NCBI RefSeq assembly: GCF_009765755.1
Contig: NZ_LMUV01000003.1
Location: 382,402-446,401, forward strand
Origin: Rhodanobacter sp. L36
GTDB taxonomy: Bacteria; Pseudomonadota; Gammaproteobacteria; Xanthomonadales; Rhodanobacteraceae
Direction: 5' to 3'
DNA: 64,000 nucleotides
Shown here piece by piece: positions 7,092-15,363 of this stretch. Both the position numbers and the translations under genes were made by a program. Positions within the stretch are counted from its first letter, which is position 1, and the number at the start of each line of letters is the position of its first letter. A model generated the notes under the pieces. The model made no database searches. It had not been told where the DNA came from and saw only the letters and a program-made list of their open reading frames with translations.

Positions 7092-9995
7092 ATGCGGAAG
7101 CTGGTCTGGATCGCGGTGTCGTTGTGCGCGTGGATGCTGTCCACGATTGTGGCGCATGCGCAGCAATTCTCGATGCAGGCTTACGGCCGCAAGTCGGGCC
7201 TGGAAAGCCAGACTGTCAACGTGATGTTCCAGGACACGCGCGGCTTCGTCTGGGCCGGCACCGAAATGGGCCTGTATCGCTTCAACGGGTCCTCGTTCGA
7301 ACGCATGCAGCGCGAAGAGGGTTTTGCCACCGGCGAATTCGTCAACGCCATCACCGAAGATCACCTCGGCCAACTGTGGGTTGCCACGCAATCGGGTTTG
7401 CGCGTGGGCGACAGCATGCATTTCCAGGCGGTCAACGTGGCTGGTCGGCCGATCATCACCGACGCCGGCCGGCGCATCGCCGCACTCGAGGATGGACGGC
7501 TTCTGCTGATCCACAACAACCGCGTGGAAGTGCTGTCGAAAGATGCGCGCGACAACTGGAAGATCGCGCCACTGTTCGATCAGGCGACGACCCTCGCGCA
7601 TCCCGAACTCACCACCATCACGGCGATTCGCGCGATCCGCGGACATGTCTGGCTGGGTTGCGCGCGCAGCGTTTGCGACGCGAATGTCGACGGAAGCGTT
7701 CGTGTGCTGGGCGATGCCGACGGCGTGCCAAGCGACGTGTGGTCGGGCTTCAACCTCGACAGCACCGGCACGCTGTGGCTGCGTGGCACGCATTTCATTC
7801 GCGCACGCACGGCCAATGCAAAATTGTTCGAGAGCCGCGATATTCCCGGCGCGGAGATGGACGTCCTGACCGACGACATGGGTGTTGCCGAAGATCCGCA
7901 AGGGCGCATCCTCACGCGCACCAACAACGGCCTTGCGCTCTGGCACGACGGGCGCTGGAAAGTGTTCAAGCCAAGCAACGGTTTGCCCGATGTCGGCATC
8001 ACCGCGTTGCTGTTCGATCGCGACGGCGACCTTTGGCTGGGTACATATGGCCGCGGCGTCTACCTGTGGAATGGTTACGGCGACATGGAAGGCTGGAGCA
8101 GTAGCCAGGGCATGGACACCGTGCCGGGCTGGTCGCTGCTGCGCGACGACAAGGGCCGCATGTGGTTCGGTAACGAACTCGGCGGTGAACTGCTCGATCC
8201 GGGCGCAACGCGCCTGCGTCCGTGGCCGGCGACGGTTACGCCGCCGCCGCGGCAGAACCTGAGCATGCAGAAGGCGGCCGACGGTGCGATATGGATCGGC
8301 GACTACGACGGGCGCATCCTGCGCAGCGATCCGCGCACTGGCGACATTGCGGTGGTGGCCAAGTTGCCGGTGTTCATCAAGGCGATCCATTTCGACCGGC
8401 AAGGCAAGTTGTGGATTGCCACGACGCAGGGCGTTTACGCGATCGATCAAGAGGGCGAGCCAGCGCACACGTTTCCGCAGGAGCAGATGCCGCCGTCGCC
8501 TTGTTCCGATATCGCCGAAGGCAACGATGGCACGCTCTGGTTTGCCTGCAATGCCGGCTTGCTGAGGTACGCGAACGGCAAAGGCATGTTGTTGCGGCCC
8601 TATGGCGCGGCAGTGCCTGGCGGTTTTATCGCGGTGGCCACGGACAAGAGCGGCGACTTGTGGCTTGGCGCCAACGAACCGGGCTTGTTTCGCGCACATG
8701 TGCAGGGCGACATGCTCGACGTTCAGCGCATCACCGATCGCTGGCTCGACAACACACTCGCCTATTTCATCCGTCACGATCGTCGCGGCTGGTTGTGGGT
8801 GGGCGGCGGGGCGGGCGTGGATGTCTATGACGGAAATCGCTGGGTGCATCTTTCGCAGGACAGCGGACTGCTGTGGGACGAGACCGGCGAAAACGCCTTC
8901 TTCGAAGACAACGACGGCTCGATCTGGATCGGCACGGCGATCGGCGCGAGCCACATCCTGCATCCCGAATCGGTATTCCGTCCGCGTCAGCACACGGTAC
9001 TGATCACCGGCGTGACGCACGGCGATACGCAGTTGCGCAACGGAACGACCGTTGCGATGGATACGCAAGTCGCGCCGCTGAGGTTCCGCTTCGCGCGCAT
9101 GGGTTCGGCGGCCGGCGGCACACCGCATTATCGATACCGACTCACCGGCACGCAGGCGGGTTGGGTCGATACCGCAGCCAACGAAGTGAACGTCGCCGCA
9201 TTGCCTGCAGGCGATTATCGCTTCGAGATCCAGGCGATCGACGACGACCAGCGCGCGTTCTCGCCGGGCGCGACATTCGATTTCAGCGTGTTGCCGCCGT
9301 GGTGGTGGCGCTGGTGGTCGATCCTCGCGATGGTCGTGGTTGTCGCCGCGCTGTTCGCGCTCGCATGGCGCTGGCGCACGCGCGCGCTGACGGTGCAAAA
9401 CCGGCGGCTGGATGTCACCGTGCAGCAGCGCACCGCAGAACTTCAGCGCGAGAAAAGCGAGCTGGAAGGCGCGCGCGCGGAGCTCTACGTGCAGGCGACG
9501 TTCGACGAACTCACTGGCCTACTCAATCGCCGTGCGATCCTGGAAAAGCTCGAGTACGCGCTCGCCAGTCCCAACAACCGGCGCAAGGGTTTCGCACTGG
9601 CACTGGTCGATCTCGATCACTTCAAGCGCGTCAACGACACCTACGGTCATCAGGCCGGCGACGCAGTGCTGCGCACGGTGGCGTTGCGGCTGGCGACGCA
9701 TCTGCGCAGCAGCGACATGCTCGGCCGCTACGGCGGCGAAGAGCTGCTGATGATGATGGAGAACATCGACGAGGCGAACGCCACGCGACGACTGGAAACC
9801 CTGCGCAAGGAAGCCGGCAGCTCCACGCACGTGTGGGGCGAGGCGGATTTCAACGTGACCCTGAGTGTGGGGCTTGCATGGATCGGCACGGAAACCATCA
9901 GCATGCACGACCTGATCCTGCGCGCCGATCAAGCCCTCTACGCGGCCAAGCAGGGCGGTCGCGATCGCGTCGTGGTGGCCGGTCAGGAAGCCTGA
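7092..9995 (+). CDS. Diguanylate cyclase with periplasmic two-component-propeller sensor
   Basis: A 967-residue membrane-bound diguanylate cyclase. I chose the ATG at 7092 because it gives a clean signal peptide (MRKLVWIAVSLCAWMLST...AHAQ); an upstream GTG at 7035 adds an unlikely 19 residues. The periplasmic part contains many Reg_prop beta-propeller repeats (GFVWAGTEMGLYRF, LWLGTYGRGVYLW, SIWIGTAIGASHI) and a Y_Y_Y domain. A transmembrane helix (about 735-760) and a short coiled coil lead to the GGDEF domain. The active site is GGEEL (881-885) and the I-site RSSD sits five residues before it, so product inhibition is expected. The sensed ligand is unknown; related propellers in hybrid sensors bind polysaccharide fragments. 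Confidence 0.92.
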   Translation: MRKLVWIAVSLCAWMLSTIVAHAQQFSMQAYGRKSGLESQTVNVMFQDTRGFVWAGTEMGLYRFNGSSFERMQREEGFATGEFVNAITEDHLGQLWVATQSGLRVGDSMHFQAVNVAGRPIITDAGRRIAALEDGRLLLIHNNRVEVLSKDARDNWKIAPLFDQATTLAHPELTTITAIRAIRGHVWLGCARSVCDANVDGSVRVLGDADGVPSDVWSGFNLDSTGTLWLRGTHFIRARTANAKLFESRDIPGAEMDVLTDDMGVAEDPQGRILTRTNNGLALWHDGRWKVFKPSNGLPDVGITALLFDRDGDLWLGTYGRGVYLWNGYGDMEGWSSSQGMDTVPGWSLLRDDKGRMWFGNELGGELLDPGATRLRPWPATVTPPPRQNLSMQKAADGAIWIGDYDGRILRSDPRTGDIAVVAKLPVFIKAIHFDRQGKLWIATTQGVYAIDQEGEPAHTFPQEQMPPSPCSDIAEGNDGTLWFACNAGLLRYANGKGMLLRPYGAAVPGGFIAVATDKSGDLWLGANEPGLFRAHVQGDMLDVQRITDRWLDNTLAYFIRHDRRGWLWVGGGAGVDVYDGNRWVHLSQDSGLLWDETGENAFFEDNDGSIWIGTAIGASHILHPESVFRPRQHTVLITGVTHGDTQLRNGTTVAMDTQVAPLRFRFARMGSAAGGTPHYRYRLTGTQAGWVDTAANEVNVAALPAGDYRFEIQAIDDDQRAFSPGATFDFSVLPPWWWRWWSILAMVVVVAALFALAWRWRTRALTVQNRRLDVTVQQRTAELQREKSELEGARAELYVQATFDELTGLLNRRAILEKLEYALASPNNRRKGFALALVDLDHFKRVNDTYGHQAGDAVLRTVALRLATHLRSSDMLGRYGGEELLMMMENIDEANATRRLETLRKEAGSSTHVWGEADFNVTLSVGLAWIGTETISMHDLILRADQALYAAKQGGRDRVVVAGQEA

Positions 9996-10007
9996 CGCAT
10001 CAGCACG

Positions 10008-11669
10008 TCATCGTTGCAATGACGTCGTGGCTTGCAATGTATCGGCGAGTCGTTGTGCCAGTGCGACGATGGTCAACGTCGGAAACGCCCAGCCACCGGT
10101 AGGAAACACCGAACTGCCGGCGACGTGCAAATTATCGATGCCATGCACGCGACAATGGCGATCCACCACGCCATGGCGCGGATCGTCTGCCATGCGCGTC
10201 GTGCCCATGTGATGCGCGGTGCCATGCACTTTCGCTGGCGCGTCGTCGTCCAGCAACCAGGACTCGGGTTCGAAGCGGCCATTGCATGAGCGGGCCAGCT
10301 CGTCGCCAAACAACGTGGCAGCTTCTCGATAGGTGCGGCGGTCGATCGGCGTGAGTTGCCAGTCGATGCGCGCGCGGCGTTGCCCCAGCGCGTCGTGCTC
10401 GTCGCCGAGGGTGATGCGGCTGAGTGGATTCGGCGCCTGTTCGAAATAGCCGGTCAGCGCGATGTAATCACTCACAACCGTGGTGCGGTCACGCAGTTTG
10501 CGAACGAAGGCATGCGCAATATCACCGACGCCGAGGCCGATGCGAAGCATGAGTTTCGCCGTACTGTCGGTCGTGGTCGCGGCCGGTTCGTCGGACGCCT
10601 TGTCGTGCTTCATCGCCTGCCACATTTGCTCCGACAATTGCGCGCCCTCATCCTGCAACGGCTGTCGGCGTTTCGCGCGCAAGGCGCGCAGCGCGCGTAT
10701 GCCATCCGGCAATCTGGCCTCCACCGGAAACGCATGGATGCGACCGTTCAACAAATGTCTCGCGTACTGCACCTGCGGCGAAAGACAGATCTTCGTATAC
10801 AGCGGTGCGCGCCCTTCGCCATGATGCTGGTCATACGGACGGATCACGATGTCAGGCGAATCGGTAAAGAGCTTGCCGAGATTGCCGCATGGATGGTCCA
10901 TGAAATAGCGACCGACCAGGTCGTGCTGGTTGCCCAGCCCTTGCGGCACCACCGAATTGGACAGCAACAGCAAGCGCGCATTTTCGATGCCGCCGCAAGC
11001 GAGCACGAAATGCCGCGCGCTCACTTTGCCGCGGCGTCCGTCGAGTGCACCGATGCGCGCGTGATCGATCGAAGCGCCATCCTCACGTGGCTGCAGTTCG
11101 AGCAAGTTGGCGTGCAGCAGCACGCTGATGTTCGACGCCTTTTCCAAAGTATTGCGATAGGCATCGCCGAAGAGGATCGGAGCGCTCACGAAACTCTGGT
11201 TGCTGAGCGTGGCATCGTCCAAAGGCAGCGGCGCGACTGACGGCGCCGTGGTGAAGGCGCCATCCACGATGTCATGCGTATCGATGCGGCAGAACACACG
11301 CACACGGTCGTACCATGGCGCCAATTCTGCATACGAGATTGGCCAGCCGCTGTCCGGCACCCAGTCGCGTTGCTCGAGATCGTGCTTGTTCAAAGGTACA
11401 CAGCCGCCGCCCCAGAGATTGCAGCTGCCGCCGAACGCACGCATGCGCGAATGGTAAGAGTCGAAGGTGGGCGAACCGACGGATTCGCCCTCATGAAGTT
11501 TTTGGCTGATCCGTTCGCCCGCGAGCCCGCCGCTTTCAATGATGCAGATGCGAGTGGAGGTGCCGACGAAGGCATGCGCGATAGCGATGCCCGCAGCGCC
11601 GGCACCGATGATGCAGACATCCGTATCGATATTGGACGGCGTCGATCCGTCCAGGTAGTCGATGATCAC
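10008..11669 (-). CDS. GMC-family FAD-dependent oxidoreductase
   Basis: A 553-residue GMC (glucose-methanol-choline) oxidoreductase. The Rossmann FAD motif DVCIIGAGAAGIAIAHAF is near residue 16, and the C-terminal GMC signature is present (HHMGTTRMADDP, then HVAGSSVFPTGGWAFPTLTI). Such enzymes oxidise alcohols or sugars; the substrate is unknown. I prefer the GTG at 11669, preceded by AGGGGG four bases away. It gives the N terminus IIDYLDGS usual for this family, whereas the ATG at 11708 adds 13 atypical residues. No signal peptide is seen. It is convergent with the propeller diguanylate cyclase gene. Confidence 0.9.
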   Translation of the reverse strand: MIIDYLDGSTPSNIDTDVCIIGAGAAGIAIAHAFVGTSTRICIIESGGLAGERISQKLHEGESVGSPTFDSYHSRMRAFGGSCNLWGGGCVPLNKHDLEQRDWVPDSGWPISYAELAPWYDRVRVFCRIDTHDIVDGAFTTAPSVAPLPLDDATLSNQSFVSAPILFGDAYRNTLEKASNISVLLHANLLELQPREDGASIDHARIGALDGRRGKVSARHFVLACGGIENARLLLLSNSVVPQGLGNQHDLVGRYFMDHPCGNLGKLFTDSPDIVIRPYDQHHGEGRAPLYTKICLSPQVQYARHLLNGRIHAFPVEARLPDGIRALRALRAKRRQPLQDEGAQLSEQMWQAMKHDKASDEPAATTTDSTAKLMLRIGLGVGDIAHAFVRKLRDRTTVVSDYIALTGYFEQAPNPLSRITLGDEHDALGQRRARIDWQLTPIDRRTYREAATLFGDELARSCNGRFEPESWLLDDDAPAKVHGTAHHMGTTRMADDPRHGVVDRHCRVHGIDNLHVAGSSVFPTGGWAFPTLTIVALAQRLADTLQATTSLQR

Positions 11670-11792
11670 GTGACCCCCTGAGTTCCTGTTTGCCACACCG
11701 CACGCCATCCCGTTGCGGTGCGCGCAGATTCTCTCAGAAGGGGGAAAACCACGTGAAGAGTCTTTCCGGCATAGGCCGAAAGTGACTGCAGA

Positions 11793-12284
11793 TTACACAG
11801 TCGCACTGTTTGGCATTCTGCCGGCGCGACGCTGTGCGAACCAAGCGTTGATCAGTCCGAAAACAATCATCGAAAGCAGATTCTCGATCAGCAACCGCGC
11901 CGCGAAATGCGGTATCGATCCATGTCCCGCGCCGGAGAGCGGCACCACCACATAGTTCATGACCACGAAGGACACTGCGCCATACGCAGCGCCGGACATC
12001 ACCCAGTGACGGGGCAGGGCAGGCAAGCGCCGCGCGGCAAGCACGAAGATTGCCGCGATGATCATTGTCATGGTCAGTTGCAATAGCAACCCAAGCAAGG
12101 CTGTCGACATGCCGCCGCCGTAGGCAGCCTTGCCGAGCACACCGCTGGCGATCGACTGCAGCACGATCATTGGCTGCGTGCGGTAGATCGCCATGGCGAC
12201 GCCGACATCAAGCACACCGACGACGAGGCCGGCACCAAGGATCGCGGAAGGTTGCACACGGCTGGGAGAATTCATGGAGGGCAT
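11793..12284 (-). CDS. Small integral membrane protein of unknown function
   Basis: A 163-residue protein with four predicted transmembrane helices (ILGAGLVVGVLDVGVAMAIY, a LLGLLLQLTMTMIIAAIFVL stretch, VMSGAAYGAVSFVVMNYVVV and a last helix near ENLLSMIVFGLINAWF). The start at 12284 has GGAG five bases upstream; the open frame continues further upstream, but those residues look non-coding. The layout recalls YagU/DUF1440-type membrane proteins, which is a weak resemblance only. It is divergent from the PepSY gene, and the Fur-like palindrome lies between them, so it may also respond to iron. Confidence 0.7.
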   Translation of the reverse strand: MPSMNSPSRVQPSAILGAGLVVGVLDVGVAMAIYRTQPMIVLQSIASGVLGKAAYGGGMSTALLGLLLQLTMTMIIAAIFVLAARRLPALPRHWVMSGAAYGAVSFVVMNYVVVPLSGAGHGSIPHFAARLLIENLLSMIVFGLINAWFAQRRAGRMPNSATV

Positions 12285-12389
12285 CAGGACTCCGTCAAGC
12301 GTTCGCGAAAAAGCGGCTGCGATCTTGCGCAACGCGGCGGGTGCGATCCAGAGCCAATTCGTTTCCGATTTGGACGTCCGAACGCCTTG

Positions 12390-12406
12390 ATGAGACTGGT
12401 TCTCAT
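12390..12406. promoter_or_regulatory. Putative Fur box
   Basis: ATGAGACTGGTTCTCAT is a perfect inverted repeat (ATGAGA-N5-TCTCAT) that resembles gammaproteobacterial Fur sites of the type ATGAGAATnnTTCTCAT. It lies 59 bases before the PepSY membrane protein and 106 bases before the divergent membrane protein. Iron control fits the PepSY family, whose members often accompany siderophore receptors. Confidence 0.6.
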
Positions 12407-12464
12407 TGGCGTTTTCCACGGAAACGGTTAAAGTCCGATGATCGACCTCAACGAAAGACCTTGC

Positions 12465-12995
12465 ATGGCGCTCTCCCATCGATTCCTCAAAGCCGTCCGA
12501 TCGATCCATCTTTATCTCGGCGTCTTCACCGCACCCGCGCTGATTTTTTTTGCGATTACCGGCGGCCTGCAGACTTTCAGCTTTCACGAAACCACGCGCG
12601 GCAGCGACTACAAGCCGCCGGCCTGGCTGGCCAGTGCGGCGCAGTTGCACAAGAAGCAAACGCTGGTGATGCCGGCGCGTCGGCCACGTCCCGAAGGAGT
12701 CGCCGCAGGCGCGGATGGTGCACGCACGTCACCGCCGCCGGCGCCGGTTACCGTGGATGCGCCTGCGGCGGAACATGCGAGCCCCGCCTCCGATCGACCC
12801 GCGGATAACGGTCAGGCAAAGCCGAAAAAGAACCTGCTGCCGATGAAGCTGTTCTTCGCGTTCATCGCGTTGAGCCTGCTGCTTTCCGTACTCACCGGGC
12901 TTTACATGGCGTGGCGATTCAGCCGCAGGCCGGCGCTGTTCAGCGCGGTGTTCGTCGCGGGCATCGCCATGCCGTTACTTCTGATGTTCTTCTGA
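12465..12995 (+). CDS. PepSY-associated transmembrane protein
   Basis: A 176-residue inner-membrane protein of the PepSY-associated TM helix family. The first helix (about 15-38: HLYLGVFTAPALIFFAITGG) is followed by a periplasmic, Pro/Ala-rich linker (about 65-120) and two C-terminal helices (LFFAFIALSLLLSVLTGLYM and FSAVFVAGIAMPLLLMFF). Family members are linked to iron uptake and ferric reduction; a reductase role is inference. Neither possible start (12438 or 12465) has a strong ribosome-binding site; I chose 12465 because it begins just before the conserved HRFLKAVRSIHLYLG segment. The Fur-like box upstream supports iron regulation. Confidence 0.78.
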   Translation: MALSHRFLKAVRSIHLYLGVFTAPALIFFAITGGLQTFSFHETTRGSDYKPPAWLASAAQLHKKQTLVMPARRPRPEGVAAGADGARTSPPPAPVTVDAPAAEHASPASDRPADNGQAKPKKNLLPMKLFFAFIALSLLLSVLTGLYMAWRFSRRPALFSAVFVAGIAMPLLLMFF

Positions 12996-13049
12996 TCGGA
13001 TGGATCACATGTACGTTACGCAGAGCCGCAATGTCACTGCATGTTTCGA

Positions 13050-13547
13050 TCATGTCATCACGGTCGGTGTACTGAAGGGCAGTGGCACCGCTCCCGTGTC
13101 GACAACCCCCGCCTGCGCAGCATCCAGTTGCGGCTGCTCGCCATCCAGCACCAGCAGAATACGGCCGGCGGCAATTTCATCCTGAAACGTGCGACTGATG
13201 GCATCGGGCACGTCCAGCCCGATCAGCGCACCGGTCCAGGCGCCGACCGCAGCGCCGGCAACGGTCATTGCCGCGGCACCTGCCAACGTCAGCCCAAGCG
13301 GAGGGACGGCAATGGCGATCAATCCGAGCAGCAAACCACTGCCTCCGCCCAACGCCACGCCGCGCATCGCGCCGGGGCTCGAATCGTGATGGTCCGTCAA
13401 TCGATGGTCGGGAATTTTCTCAATCTCGATGTCATCGCGCGCTACCAGCGAGATGTCCTTGTCGGCGATACCGGCGCTCCTCGCTGCGCTCATGGCAGTG
13501 CGCGCCGTGGTGAGATCGGGCGTGCTGAATACGCGTCGGGTTTTCAT
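13050..13547 (-). CDS. Glycine-zipper membrane protein, stress-protein-like
   Basis: A 165-residue protein. Residues 1-45 look like the N-terminal domain of general-stress proteins of the YflT/DUF1269 type (KTRRVFSTPDLTTARTAMSAARSAGIADKDISLVAR). A glycine/alanine-rich hydrophobic stretch follows (about 68-118: GVALGGGSGLLLGLIAIAV, then AAAMTVAGAAVGAWTGALIG), likely two membrane-spanning glycine zippers. The C-terminal part (DEIAAGRILLVLDGEQPQLD) resembles the ferredoxin-like end of the same family. The start is set by GGAGGA upstream of the ATG at 13547. A stress-related role is inferred from the family only. Confidence 0.75.
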   Translation of the reverse strand: MKTRRVFSTPDLTTARTAMSAARSAGIADKDISLVARDDIEIEKIPDHRLTDHHDSSPGAMRGVALGGGSGLLLGLIAIAVPPLGLTLAGAAAMTVAGAAVGAWTGALIGLDVPDAISRTFQDEIAAGRILLVLDGEQPQLDAAQAGVVDTGAVPLPFSTPTVMT

Positions 13548-13779
13548 GAGTGATCCTCCGCCTCGCGTTGCATGGGTCACGCATATCGTCGTGCAGTGTT
13601 CGTCAGCAGGACGTGACCCTCTCGTCAAAGTCGGCGATGACAAGCGTGCCGCTGCTTTCGGCACAGGAAACATGGGTCATGGAAGGCTATGGTTTGTCGA
13701 TCGCTGATGCGTTGGGTATCGACTATTGCGGGCTGCTCTGAGCTGTCGCGTCTTTCATGATTCACGAAGGGAACAAACC

Positions 13780-14262
13780 ATGGATCGATGGCTGAAAATC
13801 TCGTGCGCCGTTGCCGTTGCCGCACTGTTGAGCGCGAATTCGCACGCCGCGGACGCATACACGGCAGAGCAGCGCGCCGTGCTCGCGCCAGTCAATGCGC
13901 TATTCGACGCGATGGTGAAGCACGATGTCCATGCATCGCGAAAACTGATTCTCACCGGCGCTTCGTTCGTGGTGGTGAAATCCGATGGCAACGTGCTGAT
14001 GGAGCATGACGCGGACTACCTCGACGCACTGGCGAAACACAAGGAACAGTTTCGCGAGCGCATCTGGGATGCACAGGTCACCGTGGGCGACAACATCGCG
14101 CAGGTCTGGGCGCCGTACGATTTTCACCTCGATGGCAAGCTCACCCATTGCGGCATCGACGTCTTCAGTCTGGTGCGCACGAAAGACGGCTGGCGCATCG
14201 CTGGCATCAGTTACAGCACGCAGAAGACAGGCTGCAAATCAAGTCCTCTCGACAAGTTCTGA
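13780..14262 (+). CDS. Exported NTF2-like (SnoaL/DUF4440-type) protein
   Basis: A 160-residue exported protein. The signal peptide is MDRWLKISCAVAVAALLSANSHA followed by ADAY. The mature part has the pattern of NTF2-like proteins: an N-terminal helix (AVLAPVNALFDAMVKHD), a conserved tryptophan/aspartate-containing middle (ERIWDAQVTVGDNIAQVWAPYDFHLDGK) and a last strand (GWRIAGISYSTQKTGC). This fold may be enzymatic or ligand-binding, so the function is open. Two Cys (in THCGID and TGCKSS) could form a disulfide in the periplasm. GAAGGGA precedes the ATG. A strong hairpin follows the gene. Confidence 0.8.
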   Translation: MDRWLKISCAVAVAALLSANSHAADAYTAEQRAVLAPVNALFDAMVKHDVHASRKLILTGASFVVVKSDGNVLMEHDADYLDALAKHKEQFRERIWDAQVTVGDNIAQVWAPYDFHLDGKLTHCGIDVFSLVRTKDGWRIAGISYSTQKTGCKSSPLDKF

Positions 14263-14301
14263 TACCGGGCGGCTGTCCAAGGTGCGCCGATGATTCTCGA
14301 A

Positions 14302-14329
14302 AAGACGGCGGCCTTGAGGCCGCCGTCTT
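14302..14329. terminator. Hairpin between convergent genes
   Basis: A perfect 12-bp stem (AAGACGGCGGCC / GGCCGCCGTCTT) with a TTGA loop lies between the convergent NTF2-like and ohr genes. It lacks a clean T-run, so it could be a bidirectional terminator or another structured element. Confidence 0.6.
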
Positions 14330-14355
14330 CGTCAGCGCCTATGCAATCGTCAAAC

Positions 14356-14781
14356 TCAGACGATGGTGAGCTTCACGTCGATGTTGTTGCGAGTGGCGTT
14401 GGAGTAGGGACACACGATGTGTGCTTTCTGCACCAGCGCCTCGGCGTCAGCGCGCAGCATACCGGGAATCGAAAAAGTCAACTCGACCTCGATGCCGAAG
14501 CCGGTGGCAATTTGGCCGATGCCGACTTGTCCGGTCACCTGAGTTTCCGCCGGCAGCTTCAGCTTTTCCTGCGTGGCGACATACTGCATCGCGCCCAGGA
14601 AACAGGCGGAGTAGCCCGCGGCAAACAGCTGCTCCGGGTTGGTGCCGTTGCCGCCGGCGCCACCGAGTTCCTTCGGCGTGCTCAGCTTGATGTCGAGCAC
14701 GTTGTCGGAAGAAACCGAGCGGCCGTCACGACCGCCAGTAGATGCAATTTTGGAGCGATACAGGACTTTCTCGATGGACAT
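14356..14781 (-). CDS. ohr: Organic hydroperoxide resistance protein Ohr
   Basis: A 141-residue Ohr/OsmC-family thiol peroxidase that reduces organic hydroperoxides (lipid and alkyl peroxides) using lipoylated or low-molecular thiols. The two catalytic cysteines are present: C60 in [12 protein letters not shown] and C124 in [12 protein letters not shown]. The catalytic arginine region (R18/R21) lies in the N-terminal [11 protein letters not shown] segment. Length and motifs are standard for Ohr. The gene is downstream of the OhrR-type repressor gene on the same strand, and its promoter carries two ATAG-N4-CTAT palindromes. Confidence 0.96.
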   Translation of the reverse strand: MSIEKVLYRSKIASTGGRDGRSVSSDNVLDIKLSTPKELGGAGGNGTNPEQLFAAGYSACFLGAMQYVATQEKLKLPAETQVTGQVGIGQIATGFGIEVELTFSIPGMLRADAEALVQKAHIVCPYSNATRNNIDVKLTIV

Positions 14782-14814
14782 GATGTTTTCTCTGGTGGGT
14801 TGCCTGGGTTATTA

Positions 14815-14841
14815 ATAGTGGGCTATTGAATAGCAAGCTAT
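14815..14841. promoter_or_regulatory. Double OhrR-type operator before ohr
   Basis: Two ATAG-N4-CTAT elements lie 15 bases apart, start to start: 14815-14826 (ATAGTGGGCTAT) and 14830-14841 (ATAGCAAGCTAT). The same pattern occurs before the regulator gene at 15336, which identifies it as the likely OhrR recognition sequence in this genome. Confidence 0.72.
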
Positions 14842-14863
14842 GTATCTGTTTGAAAAAAATGGA

Positions 14864-15322
14864 TCAGTTATCGATCGACAGACGGCTGCGCAGGTTGTGC
14901 AATTCGTTCTTCAAATGCCTCAGCTCGGCTGGCGTGCACTGCGTGGCACAGAAAACCGATTCCTGCACCTTGCCAGCCTTGGCCTTGAGGGCCTTGCCGC
15001 GTGGAGTGAGGCCGATCACCACATGTCGTTCGTCATCGCGCGAGCGCAACCGGGTGACCAGGCCCAGGCTTTCCAGCCGTTTGAGCAGCGGTGTCAACGT
15101 GGCGGAGTCGAGAAAAAGCCGCGCCCCGATCTCAGACACGCTCGGGCTCTCGTCCTGCCACAGCACCATCATCACCAGATACTGCGGGTAAGTGATGCCC
15201 AGTGGCTTGAGCTTGCTTCGATACACCTTGTTCATCGCCAGCCCGGCGGCATAGAGCGCGAAACACAGTTGCGCATCCAGCTTTGGCGCGGTGTCAGCAG
15301 TTGATGTCCGTACGGTAGCCAT
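14864..15322 (-). CDS. ohrR: MarR-family peroxide-sensing repressor OhrR
   Basis: A 152-residue MarR-family regulator. The redox-sensing cysteine of OhrR is in the expected N-terminal place (C20 in KLDAQLCFALYAA). The winged helix-turn-helix follows (LVMMVLWQDESPSVSEIGARL, LTPLLKRLESLGLVTR, RSRDDERHVVIGLTPRG). A second cysteine (C125 in the FCATQC segment, near C129) could allow a 2-Cys mechanism. It normally represses ohr until oxidised. Its own promoter contains the perfect palindrome at 15336, suggesting autoregulation. Confidence 0.94.
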   Translation of the reverse strand: MATVRTSTADTAPKLDAQLCFALYAAGLAMNKVYRSKLKPLGITYPQYLVMMVLWQDESPSVSEIGARLFLDSATLTPLLKRLESLGLVTRLRSRDDERHVVIGLTPRGKALKAKAGKVQESVFCATQCTPAELRHLKNELHNLRSRLSIDN

Positions 15323-15335
15323 GTCGGTAATTTAC

Positions 15336-15347
15336 ATAGCGCGCTAT
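15336..15347. promoter_or_regulatory. OhrR-type operator before ohrR
   Basis: ATAGCGCGCTAT is a perfect 12-bp palindrome 14 bases upstream of the ohrR start. It matches the ATAG-N4-CTAT pattern of the two sites before ohr, so the regulator probably controls itself. Confidence 0.7.
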
Positions 15348-15363
15348 TTGATTGCAAGCGATT

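Noticed and set aside
7038-9398. A 786-codon open frame on the minus strand
   Set aside because: It lies wholly opposite the propeller diguanylate cyclase gene; the predicted protein is rich in Arg, His and Ala with no domain, as expected for antisense of GC-rich coding DNA.
13550-13741. A 63-codon plus-strand frame in the gap before the NTF2-like gene
   Set aside because: No ribosome-binding site, no signal or domain, and it lies where the promoters of the flanking genes are expected.
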